Numbered from the stretch's first letter, positions 8,510 through 17,798 are shown. The stretch: DNA of 39,384 bases from Novosphingobium sp. SG751A (GCF_013149295.1 NZ_JABGCB010000028.1:1-39384), one strand, 5' to 3'. The notes: a model not told the origin generated them from the letters alone. Numbers and translations are program-made.

Positions 8510-9568
8510 ATGACGATCCGCCTGACGCGCAACCGCTGTATGACCGCCTTGTTTTCTCTGGCTTTGGGGCTGGCCGCAACGATGATGCCGCCATCGCGCC
8601 TTTGGGCGCAGGAGGATGCCAGCCCGGCCGGATTTGACGCCTATATGCAACTGCTGGCCGCGCGGGCGCGGGGGGAAGGGGTCAGCGAGGCGACCATTCA
8701 GGCGATGACCACCGGACTGACATATAACCCCCGCGTAATCCAGCTCGACCGCAGCCAGCCCGGCGCCAGCACAACCACCACACCGCCCGCCTATGCACCC
8801 TATCGGATCAAGCATGTCGATGCCTCGCGCATTGCACGCGGGCGCGCGGTTTACGGCAATGTGGCGGGCGATGCCGGGCGGATCGAGGCGCGCTACGGCG
8901 TGCCCTTGCCGATCCTGCTGGCCATTTGGGGCGCGGAAACGGATTATGGCGCGGCCAAGGGCGGGTTCGACCTGGCCGGGTCGCTGGCCACGCTGGCCTA
9001 TGAAGGGCGGCGGCGCGAATTGTTTGCGGCTGAATTTATCGCGCTGCTAAAAATGGTGGATCGCGGCGTCCCGCGTGACCGGCTGCGTGGCAGTTGGGCA
9101 GGGGCCTTTGGCAACCCGCAATTCCTGCCCTCGGTCTATCTGCGGATCGCGCAGGATGGCGATGGCGATGGTTTTGCCGATATCTGGACCAGCCGGGTCG
9201 ATACGCTTTCCTCGATCGGTGCCTATTTCCGCGATGCCGGGTGGAAGCCGGGGGTGCCATGGGGTGTGCCGGCGTCTGTGCCGGATGGTTTTAACCGGGC
9301 CGGTGTCGCCTCGCGACTCGATTCGCCAGTTTGTCCGCGCGTCCATGCCCGCATGAGCCAATGGAAAACCGTGGCCGAATGGCGCGCACTAGGGGTCAAT
9401 GCTGAGGGAAATATCAGGGATTCTGAGCTGACTACCCTGATCGAGCCGGATGGCGCAGGAAAACCTGCCTTTCTCTTAACCGGTAATTATCGGGTTATCC
9501 TCGATTATAACTGCTCGAACTATTACGCCTTGAGTGTGGGATTGCTGGCCAATGAGATTGCCCGTTGA
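8510..9568 (+). CDS. Lytic murein transglycosylase, MltB-like (SLT_2 family)
   Basis: This 352-residue exported protein has a signal peptide ending near LWAQ. The SLT_2 domain contains the catalytic glutamate E143 in ILLAIWGAETDYGAAKG, then LATLAYEGRRRELFAAEFI, GSWAGAFGNPQFLPS and DGDGDGFADIW. Such enzymes cleave the MurNAc-GlcNAc bond of peptidoglycan to form 1,6-anhydro ends, in the periplasm. A GTG lies two codons upstream (8504), and either start keeps the signal peptide. The gene overlaps the start of the RlpA-like gene, a pairing that puts two septal-wall or remodelling functions together. Confidence 0.9.
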   Translation: MTIRLTRNRCMTALFSLALGLAATMMPPSRLWAQEDASPAGFDAYMQLLAARARGEGVSEATIQAMTTGLTYNPRVIQLDRSQPGASTTTTPPAYAPYRIKHVDASRIARGRAVYGNVAGDAGRIEARYGVPLPILLAIWGAETDYGAAKGGFDLAGSLATLAYEGRRRELFAAEFIALLKMVDRGVPRDRLRGSWAGAFGNPQFLPSVYLRIAQDGDGDGFADIWTSRVDTLSSIGAYFRDAGWKPGVPWGVPASVPDGFNRAGVASRLDSPVCPRVHARMSQWKTVAEWRALGVNAEGNIRDSELTTLIEPDGAGKPAFLLTGNYRVILDYNCSNYYALSVGLLANEIAR

Positions 9569-10793
9569 ACGTCGAGTAGCGCGCCTGATGCTGGCGGTAG
9601 CCGTTTCAGGGGCTGCGCTGGGGGCGGGAATGCCCGCAAATGCCGGGCTCAAGATCCCCTTCGTTTCGGGCGGCGGCAAATTGCCCCCCGCGCCCGCCAC
9701 GCCCGATATGCCGCGCGCGGTATCGGGTCCGGCGGCGGATTACCCGGTGGTGCTGGGCGAACCTTATAAGGTGGGCGATACGGTGTTTTCGCCTGCCAAT
9801 GCGATGAATTATGACGCTGTGGGATATGCCTCGGCGGGCGGACCTGCCTCCGGCGTTTCGGCGGCGCATCACACGCTGCCGCTGCCCTCCTATGTCGAGG
9901 TGACTTCGCTGACCAATGGCCGCACGATTTTGGTGCGGGTCGAACGGCGCGGTCCGATGGACAGCAACCATACGATCGAATTATCGCCCGCCGCGCTGGC
10001 GCAACTGGGCGCGAGCAGCGACGGGCAGGCGCCGGTGCGGGTGCGCCGGGTCAATCCGCTGGAAAATGAGCGCGCCCTACTGCGCGCCGGGATGAATGCG
10101 CCCGAACGGATGACCACGCCCAAGCCCTTGCTGGCGGTGCTGCAACGCCGTCTGGCCACCGATCCCAACGCCAATCACGCGGGTGCCTCGCTGGCGACCA
10201 GTGTGCTGATAGGCGCGGCGCATGACGAGGACGATGATGCGCCCGCCGCCAAGCCCGCACCCAAACTGGCCGCAGCGACGCCGGCGGCCAAGCCGGTCAA
10301 GGCCGCCATCGCGCCTATGCCCGTGGCCCCCACGCCGCGCCAGCCTGTTGCGCCGCCTGTTACCGGTGCGTCCTATACCACGCCGCGTTTCACCGCCCTT
10401 GCGCCGGTGAAGACGCCCGCCGAACTGGCCTATGCCCCGCCGGGCCAACCGGCGCAGAGCTTTGTTCCGGCCAAACCTGTGGTCAAACCGGTGGCGGAGC
10501 CGAAAGCGCTTGCCGTGGTCAAGCCTGTCGCCAAGGCCCCCATCGCTCTGGAGGCGCGAGTCAGCGCCGCGCCCGCATCGGTTTCGGGCGGCTTCGTAGT
10601 GCAATATGGCGCCTTTTCGGAAAAGGCCCGCGCCCAGTCGCTGGCTCATGCCGCAGGGGCGCAGATCGTGGGCGGCGGCACACTATGGCGTGTACGCTCA
10701 ACCGCTTATCCTTCGCGCCCGGCTGCCGAAGCCGCGCTGGCTAAAGCAAGGGCTGCTGGCTATACCGAAGCGCGAATCCAGCGCGGGGATTAA
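9552..10793 (+). CDS. RlpA-like protein with SPOR domain, catalytic residues apparently lost
   Basis: This 413-residue exported protein starts at an ATG inside the end of the previous gene. After a signal peptide (ending PANA) there is a double-psi barrel region matching RlpA (VGYASAGG, AAHHTLPLPSYVEVTSLTNG, HTIELSPAALAQLG). A long Pro/Ala/Lys-rich linker follows (about 220-330), then a C-terminal SPOR domain (GGFVVQYGAFSEKARAQSLA) that binds denuded septal glycan. RlpA enzymes have a conserved N-D-R-G-P. Here the sequence reads V-E-R-R-G-P, with R132 in place of the Asp, and the usual T-A-x-G-E segment is reduced. It may therefore be a non-catalytic septal glycan-binding protein. The partner genes are an MltB-like enzyme and a D,D-carboxypeptidase. 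Confidence 0.8.
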   Translation: MRLPVERRVARLMLAVAVSGAALGAGMPANAGLKIPFVSGGGKLPPAPATPDMPRAVSGPAADYPVVLGEPYKVGDTVFSPANAMNYDAVGYASAGGPASGVSAAHHTLPLPSYVEVTSLTNGRTILVRVERRGPMDSNHTIELSPAALAQLGASSDGQAPVRVRRVNPLENERALLRAGMNAPERMTTPKPLLAVLQRRLATDPNANHAGASLATSVLIGAAHDEDDDAPAAKPAPKLAAATPAAKPVKAAIAPMPVAPTPRQPVAPPVTGASYTTPRFTALAPVKTPAELAYAPPGQPAQSFVPAKPVVKPVAEPKALAVVKPVAKAPIALEARVSAAPASVSGGFVVQYGAFSEKARAQSLAHAAGAQIVGGGTLWRVRSTAYPSRPAAEAALAKARAAGYTEARIQRGD

Positions 10794-10862
10794 AGGTCGT
10801 TCCCCGCGACTGGCGGTTCTCATCTCAAAGCGGAGAGGGCCGGACAGATTGCGGGAACGAGT

Positions 10863-12128
10863 TTGAAAATTTCTCGAATGAAAAAGCTGCTGATTGCTGG
10901 CGTTACGGTCTCTGTCGCAGGGCTGGCGGCGCTGGCCGCGCATGGCGGGGTGAATTCGGGTCAGGTGGTTGTGCCGCTGGCCCCGCCTTTGCCTGCGCCC
11001 ACATCGAATACGACCAATGTGGCGTTGGCCGCGCGGGCCGACGATCCGCTGCCCCCGGCCGAGATCGGCGCGGCTCCGGTGGCTTTGCTCTATGATCTGG
11101 GCTCCGGGCGCACGCTTTATGCGCATAATGCCGATACGCCCTTCCTGCCCGCTTCGGTCACTAAGACCATGACCGCCTTTGTCGCCTTTGAAATGCTGGC
11201 CAAGGGCGAATTGCGCGAGGATCAGACCTTTACTGTCAGCCGCGAAGCATGGCGCGAATGGCATTCCAAGGGCAGCCGCATGTTCCTGTCCGAGGGCAGC
11301 AAGCCCACTGTGCATGATCTGTTGATGGGCATCATGAATGTTTCGGCCAATGATGGCGCGGTGGTTCTGGCCGAAGGGGCCGGGGGCAGCGTGGCGGGCT
11401 GGGTCGAAAAGATGAACGATGCCGCGCGCCGCCTTGGCATGACGCACAGCCATTTCGGCACACCTAATGGCTGGATGGACAAGGGCAACACCTATGTCTC
11501 GGCCAATGATCTGATCAAACTGTCCAGCGCAATGCTGACGCGCTATCCCGATTATTACCGCCGTTTCGTCGGCCAGCCCGGTATGACATGGAACGGCATT
11601 ACCCAGCCCAACCATGACCCCACGTTGGGCGTGGTGCCCGGCGCGGACGGGATCAAGACCGGCTTTACCGGCGAGGCGCATTACAATTTCCTCGGTTCGG
11701 CCCAGCGTAACGGGCGGCGCTTGCTGATGGTGCTGGCCGGTGTGCCCACCCCGCGCGAGCGGACGGCGGCGGCCAAGGCCTTGCTGGAATGGGGCTTTTC
11801 CGCATGGGAGGATAAGCCGTTGGTGGCCGCCGGGACAAAGCTGGCATCCGCACAGGTGCAGGGGGGCAAGGTCGGCTCGGTCGATCTGATTGCGCCGCGC
11901 GATATGTTTGCCACGATGCCTGCGGGGGCATCTGCCCCTGCAAATTTGCGGGTGATTTATAACGGACCACTGGTTGCGCCCATTGCCAAGGGAACGCCGG
12001 TGGCCGAATTGGAAGTACGGCTTGGGGGAGCCGCTCCTGTGCGTTTGCCATTGACGGCGGCGCAGGAGGTCGAAAAAGGCGGGGTCATGGATCGGGTAAA
12101 GTTTGGTTTTGCAAGGTTGATTTCCTGA
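10863..12128 (+). CDS. dacA: D-alanyl-D-alanine carboxypeptidase (PBP5/6 type, family S11)
   Basis: This protein of about 421 residues has an N-terminal hydrophobic signal segment and the three active-site motifs of S11 peptidases. They are S98-V-T-K101 in LPASVTKTMTAF, S161-A-N163, and K265-T-G in GIKTGFTGEAHYN. It removes the terminal D-Ala from peptidoglycan stem peptides in the periplasm. A C-terminal beta-domain (from about 330) ends in a likely amphipathic anchor. The start is uncertain. TTG at 10863 has GGGA 6 bases upstream, while ATG at 10878 (MKKLLIAGVTV) gives a shorter signal peptide with a poorer ribosome site. The stop overlaps the tmk ATG by one base, so coupled translation is likely. 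Confidence 0.9.
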   Translation: MKISRMKKLLIAGVTVSVAGLAALAAHGGVNSGQVVVPLAPPLPAPTSNTTNVALAARADDPLPPAEIGAAPVALLYDLGSGRTLYAHNADTPFLPASVTKTMTAFVAFEMLAKGELREDQTFTVSREAWREWHSKGSRMFLSEGSKPTVHDLLMGIMNVSANDGAVVLAEGAGGSVAGWVEKMNDAARRLGMTHSHFGTPNGWMDKGNTYVSANDLIKLSSAMLTRYPDYYRRFVGQPGMTWNGITQPNHDPTLGVVPGADGIKTGFTGEAHYNFLGSAQRNGRRLLMVLAGVPTPRERTAAAKALLEWGFSAWEDKPLVAAGTKLASAQVQGGKVGSVDLIAPRDMFATMPAGASAPANLRVIYNGPLVAPIAKGTPVAELEVRLGGAAPVRLPLTAAQEVEKGGVMDRVKFGFARLIS

Positions 12129-12769
12129 TGGGTGCACAGGTCAGGGCACCGGGGCGCTTCATCGCGCTCGAAGGAGGCGAGGGCGTCGGCAAATCGACCC
12201 AGAGCAAATTGCTGGCCGAGGCCTTGCGCGCGGGCGGCTATGAGGTCGTGCTGACGCGCGAACCGGGCGGCACGGCGGGGGCCGAGGCGATCCGTTCGCT
12301 TTTGCTGGGCACGGAAGGTGAGGGATGGGGGGCGCGAGCCGAAGCGCTGCTGTTTGCTGCGGCGCGGGCCGATCATGTCGAGCGACTGATCCGTCCGGCT
12401 CTGGCGCGCGGGGCATGGGTGATCTGTGACCGCTTCATCGATTCCAGCCGCGCCTATCAGGGCGGCGGCAGCGGTCTGTCGGATGAGGACGTGCTGACGC
12501 TCCACCGGATCGGCAGCGAGGGACTGTTGCCGGACCTGACCTTGCTGTTCGAGGTGCCGGTGGAGGTGTCCTCAGCAAGGCTGGCGGCGCGTGATGCCGA
12601 TGGATCGGACCGGATCGGCGGGCGTGCGGCGGAATATCACGCCCGCGTGAGCGCGGCCTTCGAACGCTTTGCCGAGGCTGAGCCGGAACGCTTCGTCCAT
12701 CTCGACGGGGCAGAGGATGTCTATGTCGTGCATGATGCCGTGATGTCGGCGCTTGGCCCGCTGTTGTGA
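12128..12769 (+). CDS. tmk: Thymidylate kinase
   Basis: This 213-residue cytoplasmic enzyme phosphorylates dTMP to dTDP. The P-loop is at residues 15-24 (EGGEGVGKST) and the dTMP-binding TREPGGT motif is present. The DR-x motif is in ICDRFIDSSRAYQGGG. The usual C-terminal Phe-His-Leu segment is present as RFVHLDGAEDVY. The length is normal. It overlaps dacA at its start and holB at its end (GTGA), so the three are probably one transcript. Confidence 0.95.
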   Translation: MGAQVRAPGRFIALEGGEGVGKSTQSKLLAEALRAGGYEVVLTREPGGTAGAEAIRSLLLGTEGEGWGARAEALLFAAARADHVERLIRPALARGAWVICDRFIDSSRAYQGGGSGLSDEDVLTLHRIGSEGLLPDLTLLFEVPVEVSSARLAARDADGSDRIGGRAAEYHARVSAAFERFAEAEPERFVHLDGAEDVYVVHDAVMSALGPLL

Positions 12770-13716
12770 CGCGCCTGCTGGGCCATGACGCGCCGTGGCG
12801 CGAATGGCACGCGGCGCTGGGCAGCGCGCGCATGCATCACGCCTGGATTCTGGCCGGGCCGCAGGGCGTGGGCAAGGGCAGCTTTGCCCGGATCGCGGCC
12901 GCTGAACTGGTGGCCGAACCGGGTGTGGCCCAGCCTCCGGTCGAGGCGCATCCCGACATTTTGATCCCCGAATATCCTCCCGCCACCAAGGAAGACGAGA
13001 AAAAACGCGAGGCGGGCGAGGATTATAATCGCAAGCGTTCGATCCCGATCGACGAGATCCGCCGAATGCAGCACCGTTTGAACACAAGGCCCACGCTGGG
13101 CAATCGGCGGGTGGTCATTCTGGACACGGCGGACGATCTGGAAAAGAACGCGGTCAATGCGCTGCTGAAATCACTGGAGGAACCGCCGGCGGGGACTTAT
13201 TTCCTGCTGGTAGCGCATCGTATCGGGCGTTTGCTGCCCACGATCCGGTCGCGTTGCCGCATCCTGCGCTTTGCGCCGCTGGAGGATGGACAGGTCGATC
13301 TGGTGCTCAGCCGCGCCGCGCCCCATACCGATGCGGCGACGCGGGCGGCGGCGATTGCCGCGGCCCAGGGTTCGCCCGGCGTGGCGCTGGAATTTGTCGA
13401 GGAGGATCTGGCCCCGGTCCATGCTCTGATGCAGAGGCTGGCGGCCGAGGGCGATCCCGATCTGGCGCTACGCGGCGCTTTGGCCACGGTGATGGGCGCG
13501 CGCCCGAGCAGGGCGCGGGTTCAGGCGGCGTTTGAACTGGCGCGCGCGGTGCTGGCCGATAACCTGCGCGCGGCAAGCCCCGAGCGGCAGGCGCGGATGA
13601 TCGAGGCCCATGCTGCCCTGGTCCGTTTGGGGGCCGAGGCGCCGATCTTCAACTATGAACCGCCCATGCTGGCCATGGAGATGGGGGCGCTGTTGGCATC
13701 GGCGTCCGGGCGGTAA
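12766..13716 (+). CDS. holB: DNA polymerase III subunit delta'
   Basis: This 316-residue AAA+ clamp-loader subunit begins at GTG within the tmk stop (GTGA overlap). An N-terminal segment MHHAWILAGPQGVGKGS provides a P-loop-like sequence. IPIDEIRRMQ and LEKNAVNALLKSLEEPP-TYF are the usual delta' signatures, followed by the SRC motif in TIRSRCRILRFAPL. The zinc-finger cysteines found in many delta' proteins are not evident. An insert (PEYPPATKEDEKKREAGED) interrupts the N-terminal domain, as in other alphaproteobacterial HolB proteins. It loads the beta clamp with the other subunits. Confidence 0.92.
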   Translation: MTRLLGHDAPWREWHAALGSARMHHAWILAGPQGVGKGSFARIAAAELVAEPGVAQPPVEAHPDILIPEYPPATKEDEKKREAGEDYNRKRSIPIDEIRRMQHRLNTRPTLGNRRVVILDTADDLEKNAVNALLKSLEEPPAGTYFLLVAHRIGRLLPTIRSRCRILRFAPLEDGQVDLVLSRAAPHTDAATRAAAIAAAQGSPGVALEFVEEDLAPVHALMQRLAAEGDPDLALRGALATVMGARPSRARVQAAFELARAVLADNLRAASPERQARMIEAHAALVRLGAEAPIFNYEPPMLAMEMGALLASASGR

Positions 13717-13804
13717 TTCGGACATGGATAAAAAAGCGGTTTGCAGCGGGCGGATGCTTGCCTAGAGAGGCGCAAATCTCTTTTATTGCAGGTGCCGCAG
13801 GCTC

Positions 13805-15349
13805 ATGGCCGATCCATTCTATATCACCACCGCCATCGCCTATCCCAATGGCAAGCCGCATATCGGCCATGCCTATGAGGCGATTGCCGCCGATGTCATC
13901 GCCCGGTTTCAGCGAGCCTCGGGCCGCGATGTGCGGTTTCAGACCGGCACGGACGAACATGGGCTGAAAATGGCGCAGAAGGCGCGCGAGTTGGGGATCA
14001 CGCCCCGCGCGCTCTGCGATGAAATGTCCGCCCATTTTCAGGCGATGTGCGACACGCTGAACATCAGCTATGACAAGTTTCAGCGCACCACCGACGAGGC
14101 GCATTATCGCGCCAGTCAGGCGATCTGGCAGGCGATGGAGGCCAAGGGCGACCTGTACCTCGACCGTTACGAAGGCTGGTATTCGGTGCGTGACGAGGCT
14201 TTCTATGATGAAAGTGAGCTGGTCGCGGGCGAGGATGGGGTAAAGCTCTCGCCGCAGGGCACGCCGGTGGAATGGACGGTGGAGGAAAGCTGGTTCTTCC
14301 GCCTCTCGGCCTATGGCGACAAGCTGCTGGCGCTCTATGCCGAACATCCTGAATTCATTCAGCCCGAGAGCCGCCGCAATGAAGTGATCCGCTTTGTCGA
14401 AGGCGGCCTGCGCGATCTCTCGATCAGCCGGACCTCGTTTGACTGGGGCGTGCCGGTGCCCGGTTCTCCGGGCCATGTGATGTATGTGTGGGTCGATGCG
14501 CTGACCAACTATCTGACCGGGCTGGGCTATCCAGAAAAGACGTCGGAGATGGACAAGTGGTGGCCCGCCGATATCCATCTGATCGGCAAGGATATTGTCC
14601 GCTTCCACACCGTCTATTGGCCCGCCTTTTTGATGAGCGCGGATCTGGCGCTGCCGCGTCAGGTCTATGGCCATGGTTTCCTGCTGCATCGCGGCGAGAA
14701 GATGTCGAAATCTTTGGGCAATGTGGTCGATCCGCTGGAGCTGGCGGAGCGGTTTGGCGTTGATTCCTTGCGCTATTTCCTCCTGCGCGAAGTCAGCTTT
14801 GGCAATGATGGTTCGTATAGCGCCGAGGCAATTGTCACGCGGTGCAATGCGGAATTGGCCAACAGTTTCGGCAATCTGGCGCAGCGCACCTTGTCCATGA
14901 TTTTCAAGAATATGGGTGGTGTTCTTAAGGCCGATTGTGCGGTGGCCGAGGCCGATGCAGCGTTGACTGGCGTTGTTGCTCACAAGATTGCCGGGTTGCG
15001 CAAATCTTTTGCAGCTTTTGATTTTTCCGAAGGCTTGTCACTTTGGATGGAAGCAGTTTTTGCCTGCAACGCCTATGTCGATGAACAGGCGCCCTGGACG
15101 CTGCGAAAGACCGATCCGGCGCGGATGGAGGCGGTGTTGATGACACTGCTGCGCTGTGTGCGTGATCTGGCGCTGGCGGTGCGTCCGGTGGTGCCGACGG
15201 CGATTGACCGCCTGCTTGATCAAATGGGCGTTGAAGCGCGCGATTATGATGCGCTCGATACCGACTGGCTGGCCGCGCTGGCGGGGCAATTCACCCTGTC
15301 GCAGCCGGTCGGCGTGTTCCCCCGTCTCGAACTGCCCGCGGAGGACTGA
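13805..15349 (+). CDS. metG: Methionyl-tRNA synthetase
   Basis: This 514-residue class I aminoacyl-tRNA synthetase charges tRNA-Met. The HIGH motif is H19-I-G-H22 after TTAIAYPNGKP, and KMSKS is at residues 299-303 (GEKMSKSLGNV). VYVWVDALTNYLTG and RFHTVYWPAFLMSADL are characteristic. The length fits the short form without the C-terminal dimerisation domain. The zinc-knuckle cysteines of the longer form are not seen. The gene ends with an overlap with tatD (ATGA-type), and an 88-base gap before it probably contains its promoter. Confidence 0.96.
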   Translation: MADPFYITTAIAYPNGKPHIGHAYEAIAADVIARFQRASGRDVRFQTGTDEHGLKMAQKARELGITPRALCDEMSAHFQAMCDTLNISYDKFQRTTDEAHYRASQAIWQAMEAKGDLYLDRYEGWYSVRDEAFYDESELVAGEDGVKLSPQGTPVEWTVEESWFFRLSAYGDKLLALYAEHPEFIQPESRRNEVIRFVEGGLRDLSISRTSFDWGVPVPGSPGHVMYVWVDALTNYLTGLGYPEKTSEMDKWWPADIHLIGKDIVRFHTVYWPAFLMSADLALPRQVYGHGFLLHRGEKMSKSLGNVVDPLELAERFGVDSLRYFLLREVSFGNDGSYSAEAIVTRCNAELANSFGNLAQRTLSMIFKNMGGVLKADCAVAEADAALTGVVAHKIAGLRKSFAAFDFSEGLSLWMEAVFACNAYVDEQAPWTLRKTDPARMEAVLMTLLRCVRDLALAVRPVVPTAIDRLLDQMGVEARDYDALDTDWLAALAGQFTLSQPVGVFPRLELPAED

Positions 15350-16122
15350 TGCTGATCGATTCGCATTGTCACCTCAATTACAAGGGGTTGGTCGAGGATC
15401 AGGACGAGGTTCTGGCCCGCGCCCGCGCGGCCGGGATCGGCGGTTTCCTCAACATCTCGACCCGGCAAAGCGAATGGGACGCGGTGATCGCCACGGCGGA
15501 GCGCAACCCCGATGTCTGGGCCACAGTGGGCATCCATCCGCATGAGGCGGATGAGCACGCCGATCTGGGCGAGGGAGCCTTGCTGGAGGCCACGCGCCAT
15601 CCCAAGGTGATCGGGATCGGGGAAACCGGCCTCGATTATTATTACGACCATTCCGACCGCGCGGTCCAGCAGGCTCTGTTCCGCACCCACATCCGCGTGG
15701 CGCGTGAAACGGGCCTGCCACTGGTCATCCACACCCGCGATGCCGAGGAGGACACCACACGCATCATCGAGGAGGAGATGGGAGAGGGGGCCTTTCCGGC
15801 GCTGATCCATTGCTTCACCGCCTCGGCCGGGTTTGGGGCGCGGATGGTGGAATTGGGGCTGACTATCTCGCTTTCGGGTATTGTGACCTTTAAAAATGCC
15901 AAAGAATTGCAGGCTTTTGCCGCCGAAATTCCGGCGGAGCGCCTGTTGGTCGAAACGGATTCACCTTTTCTTGCGCCGGTGCCGCATCGGGGCAAGACTT
16001 GCGAACCGGCTTATACCGCCGACACCGCGCGTTTTGTGGCCGGCCTGCGGGGCGTGGAAGTTGAGGAGCTGGCCGCGCAGACCACACAGAATTTCCGCAA
16101 GCTGTTTGGAAAAGCGGCATGA
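15349..16122 (+). CDS. TatD-family metal-dependent hydrolase
   Basis: This 257-residue protein has the TatD signatures: N-terminal MLIDSHCHLNY, ATVGIHPHEADEH, GIGETGLDYYY, LVIHTRDAEEDT, IHCFTAS and VETDSPFLAP, which together supply the His/Glu/Asp metal ligands of the TIM barrel. Members are Mg-dependent DNases or proofreading hydrolases such as D-aminoacyl-tRNA deacylase-like or 3'-exonuclease activities. The precise substrate is not settled from sequence. It overlaps metG and the next gene, and the metG-tatD-MBL order is widely conserved in this bacterial group. Confidence 0.93.
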   Translation: MLIDSHCHLNYKGLVEDQDEVLARARAAGIGGFLNISTRQSEWDAVIATAERNPDVWATVGIHPHEADEHADLGEGALLEATRHPKVIGIGETGLDYYYDHSDRAVQQALFRTHIRVARETGLPLVIHTRDAEEDTTRIIEEEMGEGAFPALIHCFTASAGFGARMVELGLTISLSGIVTFKNAKELQAFAAEIPAERLLVETDSPFLAPVPHRGKTCEPAYTADTARFVAGLRGVEVEELAAQTTQNFRKLFGKAA

Positions 16123-16898
16123 AGGCGATCATTCTGGGCAGCGGGACCTCGACCGGCGTGCCGCGCATCGGCGGCGAATTCGGGCTGGATTGGGGCGATT
16201 GCGACCCCGAAGAGCCCCGCAACCGCCGCACGCGTGCCTCGATCATCATCGAGAACGATTCCGGAACGAGGCTGCTGGTGGACACGTCCACCGATTTGCG
16301 CCAGCAATTTATCGCCAATAATATCCATAAGATAGACGCAGTCTTTTGGACACACGACCATGCCGACCATGCCCATGGCATCGATGATCTGCGCCCGCTG
16401 CGCTATGGACGCACGGGGCCGATCCCGGGCTATGGCGTGGATGAAACGGTGCGGCGACTGCGCCAGCGTTTTGGCTATGTTTTTGCAGGGCAATTTGGCT
16501 ATCACACGATTGTTCAGCTCGAAACGCTGAACCAGTTGCGGATGTGCGCCGGGATCGGTATCGGCTGGACCGTGATGCCGCACGGGCCGGCCAAGAGCAC
16601 CGGGTTTCGCTTTGATTGTGATGGCAAGACAATCAGTTACGCCACAGACTTCAGCGAGATTACCGATGAAATGGTCTCGCTGTTCTATGGCTCGGACGTG
16701 CTGATTACCGACTGCCTGCGGCGTGAGGCCCATCCGACCCATGCCAATCTGACGATGTCGCTTGAACTGGCCAATCTGACCAAGGCGAAAAAGGTCGCCT
16801 TGATCCATCTGGACAAGAGCATGGATTACGCCACGCTGAGCCGCGAAATTCCGGCCCATGTCGATGTCGGCTTTGACGGGATGGTGATTACGGCATGA
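16119..16898 (+). CDS. Metallo-beta-lactamase-fold hydrolase, PhnP-like
   Basis: This 259-residue protein has the metal motif THDHADHAHGIDDLRPL (HxHxDH), preceded by ILGSGTSTGVPRIGG and RTRASIIIEN, and followed by ATDFSEI and CLRREAHPTHANL. These match the PhnP/RNase Z-like branch, whose members cleave cyclic phosphodiesters. There is no phosphonate gene cluster here, so a general phosphodiesterase role is likelier than phosphonate use. It overlaps tatD by 4 bases (ATGA) and the following small membrane gene by 4 bases. Confidence 0.88.
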   Translation: MKAIILGSGTSTGVPRIGGEFGLDWGDCDPEEPRNRRTRASIIIENDSGTRLLVDTSTDLRQQFIANNIHKIDAVFWTHDHADHAHGIDDLRPLRYGRTGPIPGYGVDETVRRLRQRFGYVFAGQFGYHTIVQLETLNQLRMCAGIGIGWTVMPHGPAKSTGFRFDCDGKTISYATDFSEITDEMVSLFYGSDVLITDCLRREAHPTHANLTMSLELANLTKAKKVALIHLDKSMDYATLSREIPAHVDVGFDGMVITA

Positions 16899-17080
16899 AC
16901 CCGGCCGGGATCAGCATGGACCAGATTGTCGCGCTGATCGCGGTGGCTCTGATGCTGATGCTGGTGTGGCGCAATCTTTCCAGCTATCGGTTGAGCCGGG
17001 CACGGAAATTGGGCATGGCGATGTTGTGGGTGGCGGCTTTCGGGCTGATTGCCTTGCTGTCGGCGCAGTTCGGATTGTAG
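16895..17080 (+). CDS. Small two-helix membrane protein
   Basis: This 61-residue protein has two hydrophobic stretches (IVALIAVALMLMLVW and LGMAMLWVAAFGLIALL) separated by a basic loop (RLSRARK). Its ATG overlaps the stop of the MBL-fold gene by 4 bases, which supports it as a real, translationally coupled gene. No known function is recognised. Confidence 0.7.
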   Translation: MNPAGISMDQIVALIAVALMLMLVWRNLSSYRLSRARKLGMAMLWVAAFGLIALLSAQFGL

Positions 17081-17246
17081 GCAGGCGCATAGTCGCCATG
17101 ATCAATCTTTACATAATCAGCATTATCGGAACATTTCATAAGCGCAAAAATCTCGCTGCTGCTCCTTTGCGCGACCAATCTCTTTTGCGATCCTGCGACA
17201 CCGAAATCCCCTAGCCGCGCGGCGTCAGGCACTCTAAGGCGCTGCC

Positions 17247-17798
17247 ATGACGATAAGCCAGGACATTCTGCAATTGGGCAAGCGCGTGGCCGCCAGCCAC
17301 GGCTGGAGCGCGGCCAAGATTTTCAAGGCCTACGTGATGAGCGATGCCGATCGCGCAGCAATTTCTCGCGCGGCGGTTGATCTTCTGGCGATCTTTCCCT
17401 CCATCCCCGACGCCCCTTCAGACCTTGGCGCAATGATGAGCGCCGCTCTCGCGGTCAGTGTGGAGCGCGCGATTTCCGCGCCGATTCATGTGATGCGTGG
17501 CCATCTGGCCATTGAGGGCCGCCCGGTTCTTGGGCCTGCCTATGGTTGGCTGATGGTCGGCCCTTATGTGGTGGATATCGCCCTGTTCCGCCTCGCTTAT
17601 TCGGCAGGCGCCCCTGCGCTGCTCGCCAAACACGTCGATCTGGCGTTTGGCCCGAACAAGGCGCTTTACGTCGATCACTGGTCGATGACGCGCCGGGTCG
17701 GGCTGCGCTATTTGCCGGAGCATGTATTGACCGAGGCGGAAGTCACCGCGCTGATGGGCGACGCCTTCCACCGGATTAAACAGGCCCGCGATCAGTAA
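17247..17798 (+). CDS. Unrecognised 183-residue protein
   Basis: The sequence is a soluble, alpha/beta-looking protein with an N-terminal helical part (ILQLGKRVAASHGWSAAKIF). The central core is HVMRGHLAIEGRPVLG then YGWLMVGPYVVDIALFR. The H...G-W...D spacing vaguely recalls transglutaminase-like folds, but no nucleophilic cysteine is visible, so no activity is assigned. There is a start ATG at 17247 but no strong ribosome site. Its last 7 bases overlap the end of the convergent TonB receptor gene. Confidence 0.65.
   Translation: MTISQDILQLGKRVAASHGWSAAKIFKAYVMSDADRAAISRAAVDLLAIFPSIPDAPSDLGAMMSAALAVSVERAISAPIHVMRGHLAIEGRPVLGPAYGWLMVGPYVVDIALFRLAYSAGAPALLAKHVDLAFGPNKALYVDHWSMTRRVGLRYLPEHVLTEAEVTALMGDAFHRIKQARDQ

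Noticed and set aside
10698..12137. 479-codon minus-strand frame opposite dacA
   Set aside because: Shadow of dacA, which has all three S11 motifs.
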